The notes below the pieces were generated by a model, which worked only from the letters and a program-made list of their open reading frames with translations, was not told the origin of the DNA and ran no database searches. Shown here piece after piece: positions 9,837 to 23,393 of a stretch of 64,000 nt of DNA; positions within the stretch are counted from its first letter, which is position 1, and each line of letters starts with the position of its first letter. Source of the DNA: Mansonella perstans (Eukaryota; Nematoda; Chromadorea; Rhabditida; Onchocercidae); NCBI GenBank assembly GCA_037074765.1, contig JBAMDO010000066.1, positions 496,001-560,000 on the forward strand, given 5' to 3'. The translations under genes were made by a program, and so were the position numbers.

Positions 9837-12800
9837 TCATTGATAAACTGTTATTTTACCGCATATTTTTTGCCGGCATGCTGGACATTGGTCAAATCGA
9901 CTACCACATCCTTCACAACAAATAAAATGTGAACATGGCATGTAGAGCATTTGTGGCTAAAATTACATTTTTATCAGAACTTATCATCAAGTCTGTTTTC
10001 ATTATCTTATCACTATTGATCAAGTTTTTGGTACTAGAAGTATTCGATAATAAATCCGATATATAATATAACACATAATAATTTAGCAATAATTGATAAT
10101 AACAATAATAATAATAATAACGATAGTAATGATAATAATAGTAATAATAATAATATGATTTATAATATGAAATATTATTAGTAATCGAAATGTCACTAGG
10201 AGGAGAAAATTTGATAATATTTATTAAATTTAATAGGTATACATTATCTGAGAGTAATAATAAGTGATTGGGATAATAAATGAATTATAGTACGAGAATT
10301 ATTATTTATCAGAAAGTATTAGCACTAGAATTATTTGGTAATCTCTATTAGTACGATATGCAATATACATTGCAACATTAACACATACTTGTGTAATTAA
10401 TGAATGATTGCATGAAAGGATTGTAGAAAGAAACTTGCATTATCTGTAAAGACATTGCATATTTTACTTACTTCGAATACCTGAACTTATCCATAGATTT
10501 TGCTGGAATTAAGCAAAAGAGAAAACGGAAAACTTTACAAATTACGACGATTTCCTAATAAAATAAAAGTTAAAGAAAAAAAGTGATTTTAGAGCAATTA
10601 AAAATTAATGTTGCATACTTTCATCAAAGCATTTTAATTAAAAGAAAATAAATGAAAAGCACCTTGCAAGCAAAAATTTTATCTCTTTGAAAAGATTTTA
10701 CCAGAAAATGCTTTATAATGAAGAAATGAATTTGTTATTATCGTTATTGTTGTTATTACTATTATCATTATTATTGCTATTATTATCATTTATTATTTAT
10801 TGTTATTATGATTATTACCATTTATTATAAATATTAAGCATATTGTCATTTAAAATTTTCACTCTGTCACTGATCATTCATTTAGTTGTTTTTGCGCTTA
10901 TTATTTTCATTAATGGTAATAGTAAAAATAGTCCAAGTTTCAATAACTATTATTGAACAAACAAAATTGAACAAACCCGTTTATCAAGACAAATGACACA
11001 AGTGGGTATTTTATTGAGTGTTGACCTGACTTCATCACGCTCTAAGCGAATTTGCTCTATTAACTGCTCAGCTTTCTGCATTTCATCATAACAATTTCCG
11101 CATTTCTTGAGATCAGCTTCTTTTTCAGCCAGCTATAATGGAATGGAAAGAATTTTAAATTTGAAATTAAATAGACGAGAAAAACTTGCGCAGCAATTAT
11201 TACTGTATGAAATGCGAATATGTTCCTTTAAAGTATTGCGCATTAATTGTTGTTCATTAAATTATATATACGTATCTGATTATGTGTATATAATTGAACG
11301 TGTAAAAACATTTATGCTGTAAGTCCAGAATTTATGGATAAGTCCCAATTTTAAGTAGAAAGTGGACAAGGCAAGAAGGAAATTTATCACAAATTAAAAA
11401 GTTTTCCAAGATGATTGATAACAATTCGCTGATTGTTATTATCAGTTTACTGAAAAGGTGAAAAATGAAATGTATTTGTTAAGCAGCTGCTTACCTGCTT
11501 TTTCAATTCGTCAATTTCACTTTGAAGGCTAGCAGTTTTTTCAAATGTTGGCTTACTTGCATCTTCAGCTTCTTTCAATTTTGAAAAAAGTTCGTTGATA
11601 CACTAAAATGATGAATGTGCAATATCACTAAGCGTAACTTATCCCTTCGAATGAAAAAATGAGTGCTAGGAAAAAAACTATAAGTGAAATGCAGTCTCAA
11701 TTTCCTGATTTGTTCATCCGATTTATCCACTTTTGCTAGCGTTGAAGACTAAACAACGCGATAATAGGTAATTCTTGCCATCATAAAATAATTTTTTCCG
11801 GAATTTTAAAACTCATCCGGATTTTATGCAGGATTTTGATGGAACTCAACAAAAAACACTCCAAAAATCCTTTCCGCATGGTTGGAAAATTCATTTCAAA
11901 TGCTTATTGAAATTACCTTATCTTTTTCTCGAATTTCATTTTCGTGCCGTTTTCTGGCAATTTCAGCTTCCTCAATTAAAACGCGAATTTGATCAGTTTT
12001 ACTCCTACTTTCGAGTAACTGAAATTAATTAGTTTCGATTGCAAGGAAAAATTAGGAAAGGACAAAAAGTTATCACTTCATTCGAACACGGTTAAATGCT
12101 AACTTGAACATTCAAAATTAGTTTGAGTAGAATAATTGCATTTATTTACTTCATTGTCTAATTTCATCTTTGTCAATCGCAACTGCTCATCTACTGCAAT
12201 GTGTGCGTTCAACTCTGTTTTTAGCAATGCGATTTCAGAATCTTTTTCTAGAAGTCGAACTTGCAGAATTGCTTGATTGTCCGCGAATTGCCTACATCTT
12301 TCCTAAATTCAACTGTCGGATAAATTTGTCAAATTGCTATAAAAAATCGAAGTTTAATTTAAAAATTTATTTAAAATAAAATTAAAGTTAATTTAGCGTT
12401 AAAATTACAATTTTATTTTTTCAATAATTTTATATAATCAAATAACAAAGAAAAGCATTTCCTCCTTAAAATCAAAAATCAAATCTTTTAGGAACATTTA
12501 AAAAATTTATTGTTTCATTTCAAAAAGTAACTTATACGACAATTGTACATCAAAAGAAGCAATTGCATTATCGCTATCATTATCATACTTCAAGTGCACA
12601 AATTGATCGTTTTGATTCATCACTGAAGCTTTTTTGCTCTTTTTCAAAAGCATCAAGTAATCGTTGTAATTGGAATTGTGGCGGATTCGAACGAAATTCA
12701 TGTGAATATGATGTCACCATTTCTTGAAAATTAGAAAATTATTATATTTCAAAAATAAGTTTATAATTGGTAAAGAAACATGAAGTTTTTTGATCTAAAT

Positions 12801-14573
12801 TTCGTGGAGTTTTTTTTTGAGCAAATATTTGAGTTTTCTTTTCAAATCTAATCTTTTTATTTTTTAAGTTTATTATTTTAAAAATATTTCATTTTATTTG
12901 TATTATATTTGTTCTGTTTATTTATATTTGTTTTGCTTATTCATATCAATATGTTCTATCCTCTGTTAAATCAATAAAATAGAAAAAAAACTGACAAGAA
13001 TTATTGTTTGCTCGGTTATGTTCACCTTGTTTATTTTAAAATTCAATTGAAATTAATAACCTGGTAATTTACGAAATGTCGGTGATGCATTGTGAAACGA
13101 TGTAGCGCGACGTATCCCTGAACCAGAAATATGTGATGATGAATCATATGCATAGTTGCTGTAAATTTGTATTAATTTTAAGTTTCATCCATAAATTCAA
13201 ATTATAAAAATCATTTGATCATCTATCTTAATTAAATGATTCACTTTTTCAATTTGTTTCCTAATTTATTAGTGTGCTAATGATCTGAAAATAAAATTTG
13301 ATATGCTTATTTTAAAGTATCATTAAATTAATCGCGCCGTCTTACAACACAGCAAGCCAAAGTATTATTTCTTAAAGTATCAAAGCAAATTTTCACGTGC
13401 AAAAGTACGCTAAACGTGTCAAAGTATCACGCTAAGTAATAATATTCATTGAAAATTTACATGTAAAATGATGCAAATGTGTGTTCATACTAACCACAAT
13501 TCTGATATTTTATTTATTTTAAAAAAAAAGCGAGAGATTTTGAAAATATCTCACTGAAAGAATAAACTGAGCATAATCATCTTTAAAAATTAAAGCAATG
13601 ACTTCAAATGAGAAATAATTCCAGTCATTAATTTTTAATTAATTAATTTTCCAATATTATTTGTATTTCTACAACTGACTCATAACCTTTTAATGTATTT
13701 GAGCAGTGATTGCAAGATGCAAAACGTAAAAAGCAATTGGAAAACCTTCGATTAAAATCTGCGTCATTTCCATCTCCCAATTGAATGACGTTTCCATATC
13801 TTTTATCCATTCCGGATACGGAATCAAGTGAGTCGGTTGCTTCGCACATTCGCTGCACTCGTGCTAACATATCAATCATGGCGTTTGTTGATGAAAATGC
13901 TCGATATGACTGCAAGAATAAAAACAAATTTATACATTTACAAGTATATGCAGGCTTCAACTTTGATTTAACGTTTGTTTTAATTCAATGCTACGTGATG
14001 TCGGAGAGAACCGTTGTTTTGAGGCATTTCTAAGCTATCAACTACTATTAAAACTTGACGTGAATACTTTCCTTGTGAAACGTCATTTCAGTGAAATATA
14101 CCTTATTAATTTCCTTTCTTATTCAATTGTTTGGATGAATGTTAATAACTTATATTAGTTTGATTCATTTTACAGAATTCTTTCTTTCTCTTTCTTTCTC
14201 TCCCCTTTTTCACTCTCTCTTTTTCTTAACGATAATTAAAAAACTTTACGTCTCTATGAGGATTACAAAATATTTAATTAATATTTTCTCATTTCACATC
14301 TATTATCATTCAGTGTTAGTATCATATTCGTATTATTATGTATTTATCACAATTCAAAAATATTTTTTATCAAATAAGTTTTTTTTTAAATAACTAATTT
14401 TTATAATTTCAAAAATGAATAAATAAAAATTATTGAAGAAAAATGAAAAATTGTACTCCGTCTTTGCCGCAATTCATGCTGACTGCTTGCATAATTTCTT
14501 CATCAGAATATCCCATATCTTTGGCAAGGCGCAATTGTTCGCTTATTGTTAATGTGTCATTTTCTTCAGCCAT
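9837..14573 (-). CDS. UBA-like, coiled-coil, RING-finger protein (probable E3 ubiquitin ligase)
   Basis: Nine exons with fully matching phases: 14573-14457, 13909-13746, 13158-13061, 12722-12589, 12302-12150, 12018-11917, 11602-11495, 11132-10977, 9956-9837; 383 residues. Residues about 10-38 (QLRLAKDMGYSDEEIMQAV) look like a UBA-type helix bundle with the MGY turn. A serine-rich linker follows, then about residues 170-335 are charged and heptad-like, rich in E, K, L and Q, so probably coiled coil. The C-terminus is a C3HC4 RING: CVIC, then PCSHF, CCEGC and CPAC, spacing C-x2-C-x11-C-x1-H-x3-C-x2-C-x6-C-x2-C, closest to IAP-type RINGs. The chain ends 13 residues later. No BIR domain is present. 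It is likely to transfer ubiquitin with an E2; substrate unknown. The start follows an acceptor-like AG at 14591, 17 bases upstream of the ATG. Confidence 0.88.
10080..10160. repeat. Imperfect AAT/AGT trinucleotide repeat
   Basis: Runs of AATAATAAT with scattered AGT and ACG units inside the last intron of the RING gene. A related TTA/TTG-rich stretch lies at 10735-10830 in the same intron. No function is inferred. Confidence 0.8.
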
Positions 14574-16804
14574 TTGTTCACTCCAATGTACTATAAAATA
14601 TAATATTATTGTGAATGACTGTATATGGAAAGATACACTAATTAAAACTTCAATTATCCATAAATAATTGAATTTTGTACAATGTGTGACAAGAACAAAA
14701 ATTTTTTCGCTCTTGAAAATTTGAAATTATTCAAACAATATAAGTTTTAAAAGAAATATTGGACAAAGCAATTTTTGTTCGCTTATGGTGTAGATGATCG
14801 GACTAAATAACATGCAAAAATCAATCAGTCCAAAATCATTTATCCATTTATTTGAGGGCAATCCGCAATGGATGAGTTGGCTCATGCGAGAATGCCAAGA
14901 CCTCAATTAGTACAATCCTTGTTAACTACCATTAGTCCTGGTTGTCATTTAGATTCTATCACATAAAACCTTTCAGATTTCTTTCCTAATTTTTTAAAAT
15001 TATGTTAAAAAGAAAATATTAAATATTTTTCGTGTTTTCTTTTTTTCTAATTTCGAATGAAAAAAAACAACAAGCTGGTATCAAAATATTAAATAATTAT
15101 AATTTTTAATGTTTATAAAATAACTATATTCAAATATGTTTTCATTTTTTTTCCGTAAAAATTTAAGGAAAAACCATTGAATGTGAATAAGTTGTTCCCT
15201 TCTTTTGGATTACAATGATATTTGTAATAATCCAGAAATAATTTTTGTTTTTTTCCTTCATTTATCTAACTTTATTGAATGAACAATTTAATTGTTTACT
15301 GCGTAAACACTATGTAGATATATAATATTTCTACAATTTCCATTATATGTAATAGTGTATGTTCGATCGTTTTTTCATTATCATATAGTATTTATGCATT
15401 CTTATACAGTGAACTGTATTCATATGTTTTGTTATATTTATATCATATATATGCTACACCACTATATCTCGTCGAATAATTCCTACGGTACCAAATAGCA
15501 TATGTATCATCAGATATTTTCGACGAAAGCAAATTGGGATATAACTATCGACAAATATTGTTGCATTCATCGATTAGTTAAATAGGAAATAAAAAAAAAA
15601 AAAAAAAAAACTGGATCAAAATCTCATTCTAACAAAGTTATCATCCAAATATCAAACATTGATTATTATTGCTGCAACTATTAAACGATAATTGCAATAA
15701 AAATTTGAAATGTTGATTGGAAAAAATACTCAGATAAACTTCTTGATCATTCTTACAATCATTCATAATGCATCACAATGACTGTAAAAGAATTTTAAAT
15801 TAATCATGGATATTTGAAAATGTCAAATGCCTGTATTGTTTTAAAGCAATTTTTTCTTATATTTATGGACTTAAATTTACGGCTGAGTTTTTCTTTAATT
15901 TCTCAAATTTTTTTCACATTTCTTCTAACATTTAAATTATCGGGATTAGAAAAAAAATTATTGCTTTTCCCTTTTTTGAATATGTTCCAGTAAGTATTAA
16001 AATGCAATATTTAAATGAAAATAATATGAAATTTAATAAAAGAAAAAACAATTTAAGGTTGTGGAGACGCATAATGCCTGTGCATATTTTTCTGATGTTT
16101 AAAATATTTAAATCCATTAATTTCGCTATCTTAGAGCCGAAGTACCAATGCTCGTATCCAAGCTATCATTATTTCAGGTAAATAATATTAATGTGGAATA
16201 GTGCCAAAGTAATATTACACTGTTATCAATATTAACAAGCCTTAGCAAAAGAAAATAATAAATAAACTTTGAGTGAGAATTGATAAATTGGAAAAGTTTG
16301 AAACTGAAAGAAAGAGAAATAGCATGAAACAGGATTTGTTGAAAAAAAGAAAATTGATGAATAAATTTTGGCTGCTTTTTTTCTCTCTCCTTTTTTCACT
16401 ACCAATTTTTTCTCTCTTTCCCTACTAAATGCAATAAAACTATCACAAGGATAAGACTTGAAGAAAATGTTGCAAGATGAATAAAAAAATGCGATTCCCA
16501 TGTACGCATTTCGAAAGTTAATGCATTAAATGAATGATTGAATTATTTTTGATTTTTTTCGCCTGACTTAATAATTTGAAATGTGAAATTCAAACGATTA
16601 TGAAGAACTGGAAATTGTCATGAATTAACAATGCATCAAAATCAATCATATTACTCACAATAATATTACCAGTCTAGAGTAAATGATTATTATTTTGAGC
16701 GCATAAAGATTGCTAGGAAAAGGCAAAATAATACCAGCAATTCCGGTAATTCGATATGTAATGTTTCCTGAGTGAGAAACATTGAATTAAATTTGGTAAC
16801 GAAA
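14574..16804. other. AT-rich region upstream of the RING gene
   Basis: Contains the short ORF at 14868, a 20-base A run near 15590-15610, and a 43-base exon-like piece at 16136-16178 flanked by CTTAG and GTAAAT and open in all three plus frames. None is strong enough to call a gene. Confidence 0.45.
14868..14966 (+). CDS. Coding-like 32-codon ORF, unproven first exon
   Basis: A plus-strand ATG opens a frame beginning MDELAHARMPRPQL and closing at TAA, in sequence clearly richer in G+C than its surroundings. GTACAA after residue 14 could be a splice donor. It lies about 300 bases upstream of the RING gene, in divergent orientation, where a promoter-sharing gene might start. It may equally be chance or conserved promoter sequence: open frames of 30 codons are common in this composition. 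No homologue is recognised. Confidence 0.2.
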   Translation: MDELAHARMPRPQLVQSLLTTISPGCHLDSIT

Positions 16805-16890
16805 AAATCAAAAAAACATATTAATGGATGAAAAAGGAGAAATTAAAAAAAAATCAAAAAAAACATATTAATGGATGAAAAAGAGAAAAA
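16805..16890. repeat. 46-bp tandem duplication
   Basis: Two copies containing ACATATTAATGGATGAAAAA, starting near 16805 and 16851, differing by one to two bases in the A runs. Confidence 0.85.
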
Positions 16891-17612
16891 GTAAAAAACT
16901 GCCAAAAAACGATTCATTTGAAAAATATTAAATCCGCTGATTTAAACCGAAACAGTCTGACTATCCATTCAATGGTATGCCTTACCATACCCTTAATAAT
17001 TTAACAGAAGTCATAATTGTATTCTGAATCACTTATTTCCCGAAAAACTCAATAGAAATCACATTAATATCTCAAAGGAAGCAAGCAAATCATTGTAGTA
17101 TCCTGAAAAATTAGATTAAAATCATCATGGCAACATGAAGAACTTGATAAAAACCATTATTCTATCATGAAAAACTTGATCGAGATTTTTACTGTACCTC
17201 AAAGAAACGATAGGAACCTATTACGGTAGTAGGGATACGGTCGGAACTAATTTTTGACGACAAAAGATGCAATAATGGATGGAAAACAAACTTTTAGTTG
17301 GAAAATTTGTAAGGGAAATTGCGAAGTTTTTGTAAAAATGTTATTTAATGCACTGAAAATTGCTTTTTTTCACAAAATTTCACATATATTGTTCAATTGA
17401 AGTTGGAAATTTCCTGGTGTGAAAGAATGAGATTGCTTCAATGACATATCTTGTTGACATTTCAATTCAATAATAAATAAAGTGTTGTTATTATTTTTTC
17501 TACCAAAATTTATTCCAATTGAAGAAACACTTATGAAATCTGCAGAAGAAAAAGGCAAGTTTCATCGTGACATATAGCAGCATTTTGTCATGTGTATATT
17601 TCACGTGTACAG

Positions 17613-17741
17613 CAAGCAAGAGTGTTAAAGAATGAAGCACTTACGTTTGATTGCAAACGGATAATGCTTCTGAGAAGTAACAGATTTACAACTAAGGCGG
17701 ATATTAAAATATCCGTCAAATTTAATTTAATTTTTATGTAG
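17613..17741 (+). CDS. Coding-like 42-codon stretch after an acceptor, unproven
   Basis: After TGTACAG at 17612 the plus frame stays open for 42 codons to TAG with mixed, coding-like composition (starts QARVLKNEALTFDCKR). The other two frames close early. It would be a terminal exon of a plus-strand gene whose other exons I cannot establish; the piece at 16136-16178 ends in phase 0 and would fit. It includes the palindrome at 17698-17715. Chance remains a real explanation. Confidence 0.2.
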   Translation, partial: QARVLKNEALTFDCKRIMLLRSNRFTTKADIKISVKFNLIFM

Positions 17742-18282
17742 TCAGCATAATGATTTAGTCATGTAATTGCAGTATATAAAGTCTGATGAGGTGACATTAT
17801 GAAGCGATAAGTTTTTTACAGAAATTTTTCTGGAAAGGTAAGATAAAATTTAATGAGAAAAATAACAGTGAAAAATGTATTTTTGCATTTAAATTCAACT
17901 TCTGCTTTTCTGATTTAATTATTTTCCCGAATTCTTTTCTTTAAAATTTTTAAATAACTTTTGTTTTTTTGAAACTAATTTTTTTTGCCACAAATTTTTC
18001 TTTCCATTTTGCCCTCCTTCAATGAAAATTTCAAATTTTCGTATAATTTTTATTAAATCATTTCTCTTCTGAAATAATTCCACTTTTCTCTTTTGTCCAT
18101 CAATGAAACACAATATTATTGATTAAAATTACTTTTCTAAGAAAAATAAACCAATATTTCCCAAAAAATTTTTCACATTGTTTCAAGAAGAAGACAATAA
18201 ATGAGTGCTAAATGATTTGATGACAATTTCCGCTCTTTTTTCAATTTAACAAAAAAAAAAAAACCATCTTCGCTTTAAAAAA

Positions 18283-18386
18283 AACGGAAAATTGGGCCTA
18301 CAGTAATGACTGATGACACTTCTCGAAAAAAATTTTTAAACGGAAAATTGGGCCTACAGCAATGACTGGTGACACTTCTAGAAAAA
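18283..18386. repeat. Tandem duplication of a ~56-bp unit with a GC-richer core
   Basis: Two copies sharing ACGGAAAATTGGGCCTACAG and then AATGACTGRTGACACTTCT, at about 18283-18330 and 18339-18386. The core is much less AT-rich than its surroundings. It may be a remnant of a dispersed repeat family; no ORF, target-site duplication or terminal repeat is visible. Confidence 0.85.
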
Positions 18387-18652
18387 TTTGGAAAAAACGG
18401 CAGGCATCATACTCTTATTTTTTTGTTTCGGCATTAAACCGGTCTGGTTATTGCATGTGTCAGTTTTCATCCTGATAATAATTGCAATGATAAATTGAAT
18501 CGATGATTATTGTGTATCTCAATTAATTACTCTAATTCATTGATTTAAACATGAATTTTCTAACTTAGAAAGAATGGAAAAATACACCAAATTTCTTTTA
18601 TTTTTTTAAGATTTTTCAAAGTCAAATTGTGTACATTTGCTGTTATCTTCTT

Positions 18653-18678
18653 TCTCTCTCTCTCTCTCTCTCTCTCTA
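18653..18678. repeat. (CT)n microsatellite
   Basis: About 13 uninterrupted CT units. Confidence 0.95.
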
Positions 18679-19539
18679 TCCTTCTCTCACGCTTATTTTC
18701 TGTATTCAATTTCAGATATTACTCATAAAAGAATATTATAATTTATTGATGAAATAAAAAAACAAATTAAAGATTTTTCTATAGAAATCGATTATTTTCA
18801 TCTGCAGACATATTTGTGATGAAAGAATAGTCTTAAAATACACTCTTGTTAGTGTTGAATGAAGTGATTAATTTATATCACATAAAAAATTAAATTTAAA
18901 AGTAATTTAAACAAACAGTAAATGGGTAAATATTATTCTGCAACTAATGTATTTATTTTAAGTAAACAAAATTCCTTAGTATATAGTGTTCACTGATAGG
19001 TCCAAAAGAAAATGAAATGAAATGGAAATGAAAAAACATCAAACACTTTGTAAATAAATTTCAAAGACAAAAAATCACAATTAAAAAAATCGAATCACTT
19101 TTTTAAATGATTATAATGTAATCGAAAAATTGCATTCGTTGAAATAATTATAAACAAAAAATTATAATTATATAAAAATTATAATTATTTCGAATATTTT
19201 TCCTTTTTTTTTTTGCATTCGATTTAACATATCTTCTGGAAATTTAAGTATATTAATGAAGAAAAAAATTAAAAATTGATTTCACAGTTAAAGTAACTAA
19301 GATGGAATGAAAGTAATGCAATCTAACGAGACGTGAATATTAATAGGAAAATCGAATAAATGAAAAAAATTTTAAGATAAAATTTCGATTTCAATTTTTA
19401 TCAAAGTTTGATCCAAAAAGAATGCTTTCATTTTATTTCTTTTAAAAAATACGCTAAGCAATGAAAATAAGAAATTTCAGCAAAACTTATCCAACTGTTT
19501 CTTTTCGTTGAAGTATGATTACATTTATTTATGTATGTG

Positions 19540-19632
19540 TGTGTATGTGCTTGGATGTACGCATGTATGTGTTTGTCTGTATGCGCCTCTGTTATTTATG
19601 TGTGTGTGTGTATGTGTATTTATGTGTGTGTA

Positions 19633-19664
<32 letters not shown>

Positions 19665-19680
19665 TGTATGTGTGTGTGTA
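19540..19680. repeat. (TG)n and TATG microsatellite
   Basis: Compound tract of TGTG and TATG units, with the purest TG run near 19635-19680. Confidence 0.95.
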
Positions 19681-22029
19681 AATAATTTTCAGACAGTTGG
19701 CTGAAAAGCTGTTCTAAAAAAGGACATTTAAGGAACTTTTTTCTTCTGGAAAAAAGAAATTTCTAATTAATTATTTAAAATGAAATTAAAAAATGTTGAA
19801 TGAAATGAAAAAAGATAAAAAGAAAATAAAATGTCAAATCACTCAAATGTGAGAAAAGCAGCAAAAAAAAAAACGAAACTGTCAAATAATTTTAAAGTAA
19901 CGCATATCATCATATTGTTTAATAATAAAAGTCATCTTAATTAATTAATCAATTTTCTCTATTTTAATTTTTTCAGTATATTTTAATAGGCTTTACTAAA
20001 TATCTTAATCATTACTACTCCTTTTTTTCAAAAAAAAATTTTTTGACAACTTTTCATTGCAATATTTAGTTTCAGTATAATTGAATAAAAAGACTGCCAC
20101 GGTCGCCTCTAGATTAATTAATTATAATTAATACAGCAATAATATTAAATAGCAATAGATAATAATAACAATAATAGCAATGACAATATTAATTCTTTCC
20201 ATTATGCAATATCCCATAAGAAATGATATTTGGCATATGAATGATCAGTTCAAAATAAACACCTATTAAACATAAAATTTTGGAATTAATAAACAACAAA
20301 GAGTTGAAAAAAGGAAACAAGGGGAAAAAGAGAGTTGAAAAGTTGACAATTGCTGAAGATTGCATGGCAGATTTCAAAATTAGTTACAATTTAATTTTGA
20401 TCAAATAGTAAATTTCTAGAACGTTTATTCTAATTGCTAGCTCCCACTTCATTCGTTTCATTTCGATTTCTATAAAGAGAAAGAGAAAGGAGAAGACTAA
20501 AGTAGAATGATAAGGAAGCAATCATTGCTAAATTAGTTTCGATAATATAATTATGGGAAATTTTAAAAAAAAAAATGGAATTTTTTTCCATTCTCTTTGT
20601 TTTCTCTTAAAATTACAGGTTGAATTATTATTTCGACAGTTTCGTTTAGCCTTTTAAATTTTTGATTCAAAAGCAATTCATTTCTTTATAATGCATAGTT
20701 TTATATTTACACAAATATTTTGTTTCACTGATTTTTAACATTTAGCAATTAATGAATGAACAATTTTGTTTCTTCGATAATTTTTAGCTTAAATTTTACA
20801 ATGCAACTATTATTTGAGAATATTTTTTATTAATTTCCTGCAACTCACTCACGATAACTCTTTCTTTTGTTCATAAAACAATTTCTTCTTTTATAGTTTC
20901 TGAGAAATGAAATTTTTCTTTACTGTCGTTTGAAGTTTGCAATAGAAAATCTCTCATTTTCATGACTAATAAGCTGGAATTTATCAGCAAATAACTTGTT
21001 AGACTTGAAAAAAAAAAGTAAAAGTGAAAAAATGCGAGAGAAGTTTAGTGAAGTACGATGCAAATATCAAGCATTACCAAAACGTTCCACTTCCTTCCAT
21101 CTTTTTCTTCCAAAATTTTTTCTCGAGAAAAGTTTTGAATGAATCAAATAATTCATCAATTTTTTTGCATTTGCGTGAGTAAGAGAAATTTTGCTGAATA
21201 AGCGAATTGCTGTGCAATTTGTGGCATTTAATATGTTGAGAGAGGAAAAAAAAGTGGCGAAAATAGACTTTGAAATTTAATTTTATAATTTGAAAGAAAC
21301 AACGTTTAAGTTTATCTATAATATTATCTAAAACTTGTTAGTGACTGGATTGGTATTAGTGATGTTTGACTGATTATTTGACATAAATTATCAATAAGTG
21401 CTAATATGACAAAAATATACCAGTTATGTTCATATAATTCAGCATGATTAGCCGCTATATGTTGGTAATAATGTTCATGTAATCATTCAGTCAATCAAAC
21501 AGCAAATTAATTAATCAATCGCTAACGAATGAATCGATAGCATATCTTTTGGTAAAGAGAGGTTTAACTTTCTGATTATTCCCGCAACAAGTTTAGCTTA
21601 ATAAAACGAAATATGATAAGTAAAATTGAAATTTCTCCGGGAAAATACTCTATTACCATATCCGATCATTGATGAACCGCGACAAGATTACAGTAGTATA
21701 ATATCTAAATCAGCTGTCACGGAGACTACCTACAATTGGCATTTGCTAAGAAATTTATCAAAATGAACGGTCTAAAGCAAACATATATTATGAAATGAAA
21801 AAAGAAGAAATTTTCATTTCGATAAAAAATAAATTTAGAATTATAATTTCAATATCAGTCAAATTTTCGTAATTAAAAATTTTTTAAAAATACTTTTCAT
21901 GATTGGAAAAGATTTATTCACCATATTGAATGCCATTTTGTTGATTGTTAACAGTTATTGTTGTTTTTATTGATGGTGGTGATGATAGTGATAACAGCTT
22001 TGTTTGTTGATTCGATCTAGCTAATTTTG

Positions 22030-22030
22030 C

Positions 22031-22079
<49 letters not shown>

Positions 22080-22140
22080 GCTGCTGCTGTTGCTGTTGAT
22101 GTTAATGTTGGTGCTGATGGTGATAATGATGGATATGAAT
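22030..22140. repeat. (TTG)n trinucleotide tract
   Basis: About 18 TTG units followed by degenerate TGC, TGA and TGG units. It reads as poly-leucine on the plus strand and as poly-glutamine (CAA/CAG) on the minus strand. The minus glutamine frame meets an in-frame TAA almost immediately upstream, so a simple satellite is the preferred reading, though a poly-Q exon with a nearby acceptor cannot be excluded. Confidence 0.85.
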
Positions 22141-23393
22141 TTTTTTTGGCCTGGAATTTTGAATAATAATTTTTTGATAAAAATTAATGATATTATTATT
22201 CGTTTGACGATTTCAACGTGTAATCTTTAATATATTTTACATATTTTGGGGTGTTTAGCGTATAAATAGATTTAAGATTATATTAAGTAATTAATCAATG
22301 AGTAAATTAAAGAAAATGATGCAATAAAGGTTATATTTCAAGGCGACACATATATGTGCATTATAAGGAAACTATCGAGGACACCTAATTATGGCATGGA
22401 AATTGCTCTTAGTTTTACTAAACTATCATAGTTTTAAATTTTACTTTTAAATGGATGAAAATAAAGAAAATGCATAAAGTTCAATAAGCTAACTGGTGAT
22501 GGCATATTATAAAGACTCAAAATTATACATACACATCAATCATGCCCACATATACGCAAAATCGTAATCATCGTAATCCACGCAATTATTACGTTAATCA
22601 CACTGTACAATATGTAAAAATAGATCAGATTCCGTGAGAAAAGTATAATGTATAATGTTGAAAGCGTAAAAATCATTGGTATAAGCCAATTCGATGGTGA
22701 AGAAAAATGTGGAAAATATAATGGAAAGGTGTGGAAGGAAGGAAAGGCGTGATGAGAAATAATTTATTAGTTTGATTTGATCGAAAGCGAATTATTAAAT
22801 CGATTGACCTTTATTAAATAATATAAATGTATTTCCGTCATCCTGTATCAGCGAGTATAAAAAGTCAACAGAAATTAAAAATTTATTAAGATTTTTTTTG
22901 AATTGTTTATTCATTTAAAAAACAAAACAAATACAATGGGATAAAGATTAGGATTAGTACAATTTCTGAAGAATTTCATTTATTTATGTTTTATTTATTG
23001 CATTAAACTTATTCCTTCTTTTTGAAGTTTCAAATTTTTAAATAAAATTTCAATAAAGAAAGCAAAAAAAGCCTTTTTCTATTTCCCGAAGAATTAAAAC
23101 CATTTAATGCCGAAGATAGCATAATAACTGGTTGGTACCGGATTCAAATTTACTGAAATATTTTAAAGCATTTTAAATTCACAATTACACTGCACTTGCA
23201 CTGCACTTAGATAATAATAACTTCGAAAATACTCAATGATAACGATTACAACCGGTAAGATTTTTCCTTTATCACTTTCTACATTTTCGATATTTGCTTG
23301 AAATGAAGAAAGTAATTCGATATTTTGAACTTTTGAAATAATTCAAATATCATTGCTTATAATCAAATTACTCCTTACTCTATAGAGTTCCAC

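Noticed and set aside
12660..12700. GGATTCGAAC resembling a reversed tRNA B-box
   Set aside because: It lies inside an exon of the RING gene and no matching A-box or cloverleaf is present.
15449..15578. Coding-like frames around 15.5 kb on the plus strand
   Set aside because: Several frames are open at once, the implied intron would be only 26 bases, and keeping one frame needs an invented base.
22027..22230. Poly-leucine open frame
   Set aside because: Produced by the TTG microsatellite; no conserved flanks or splice context.
22540..22680. Overlapping short frames on both strands (32 and 46 codons)
   Set aside because: They are antisense to each other, one is just a hydrophobic A/T-rich frame, and neither joins a second exon convincingly.
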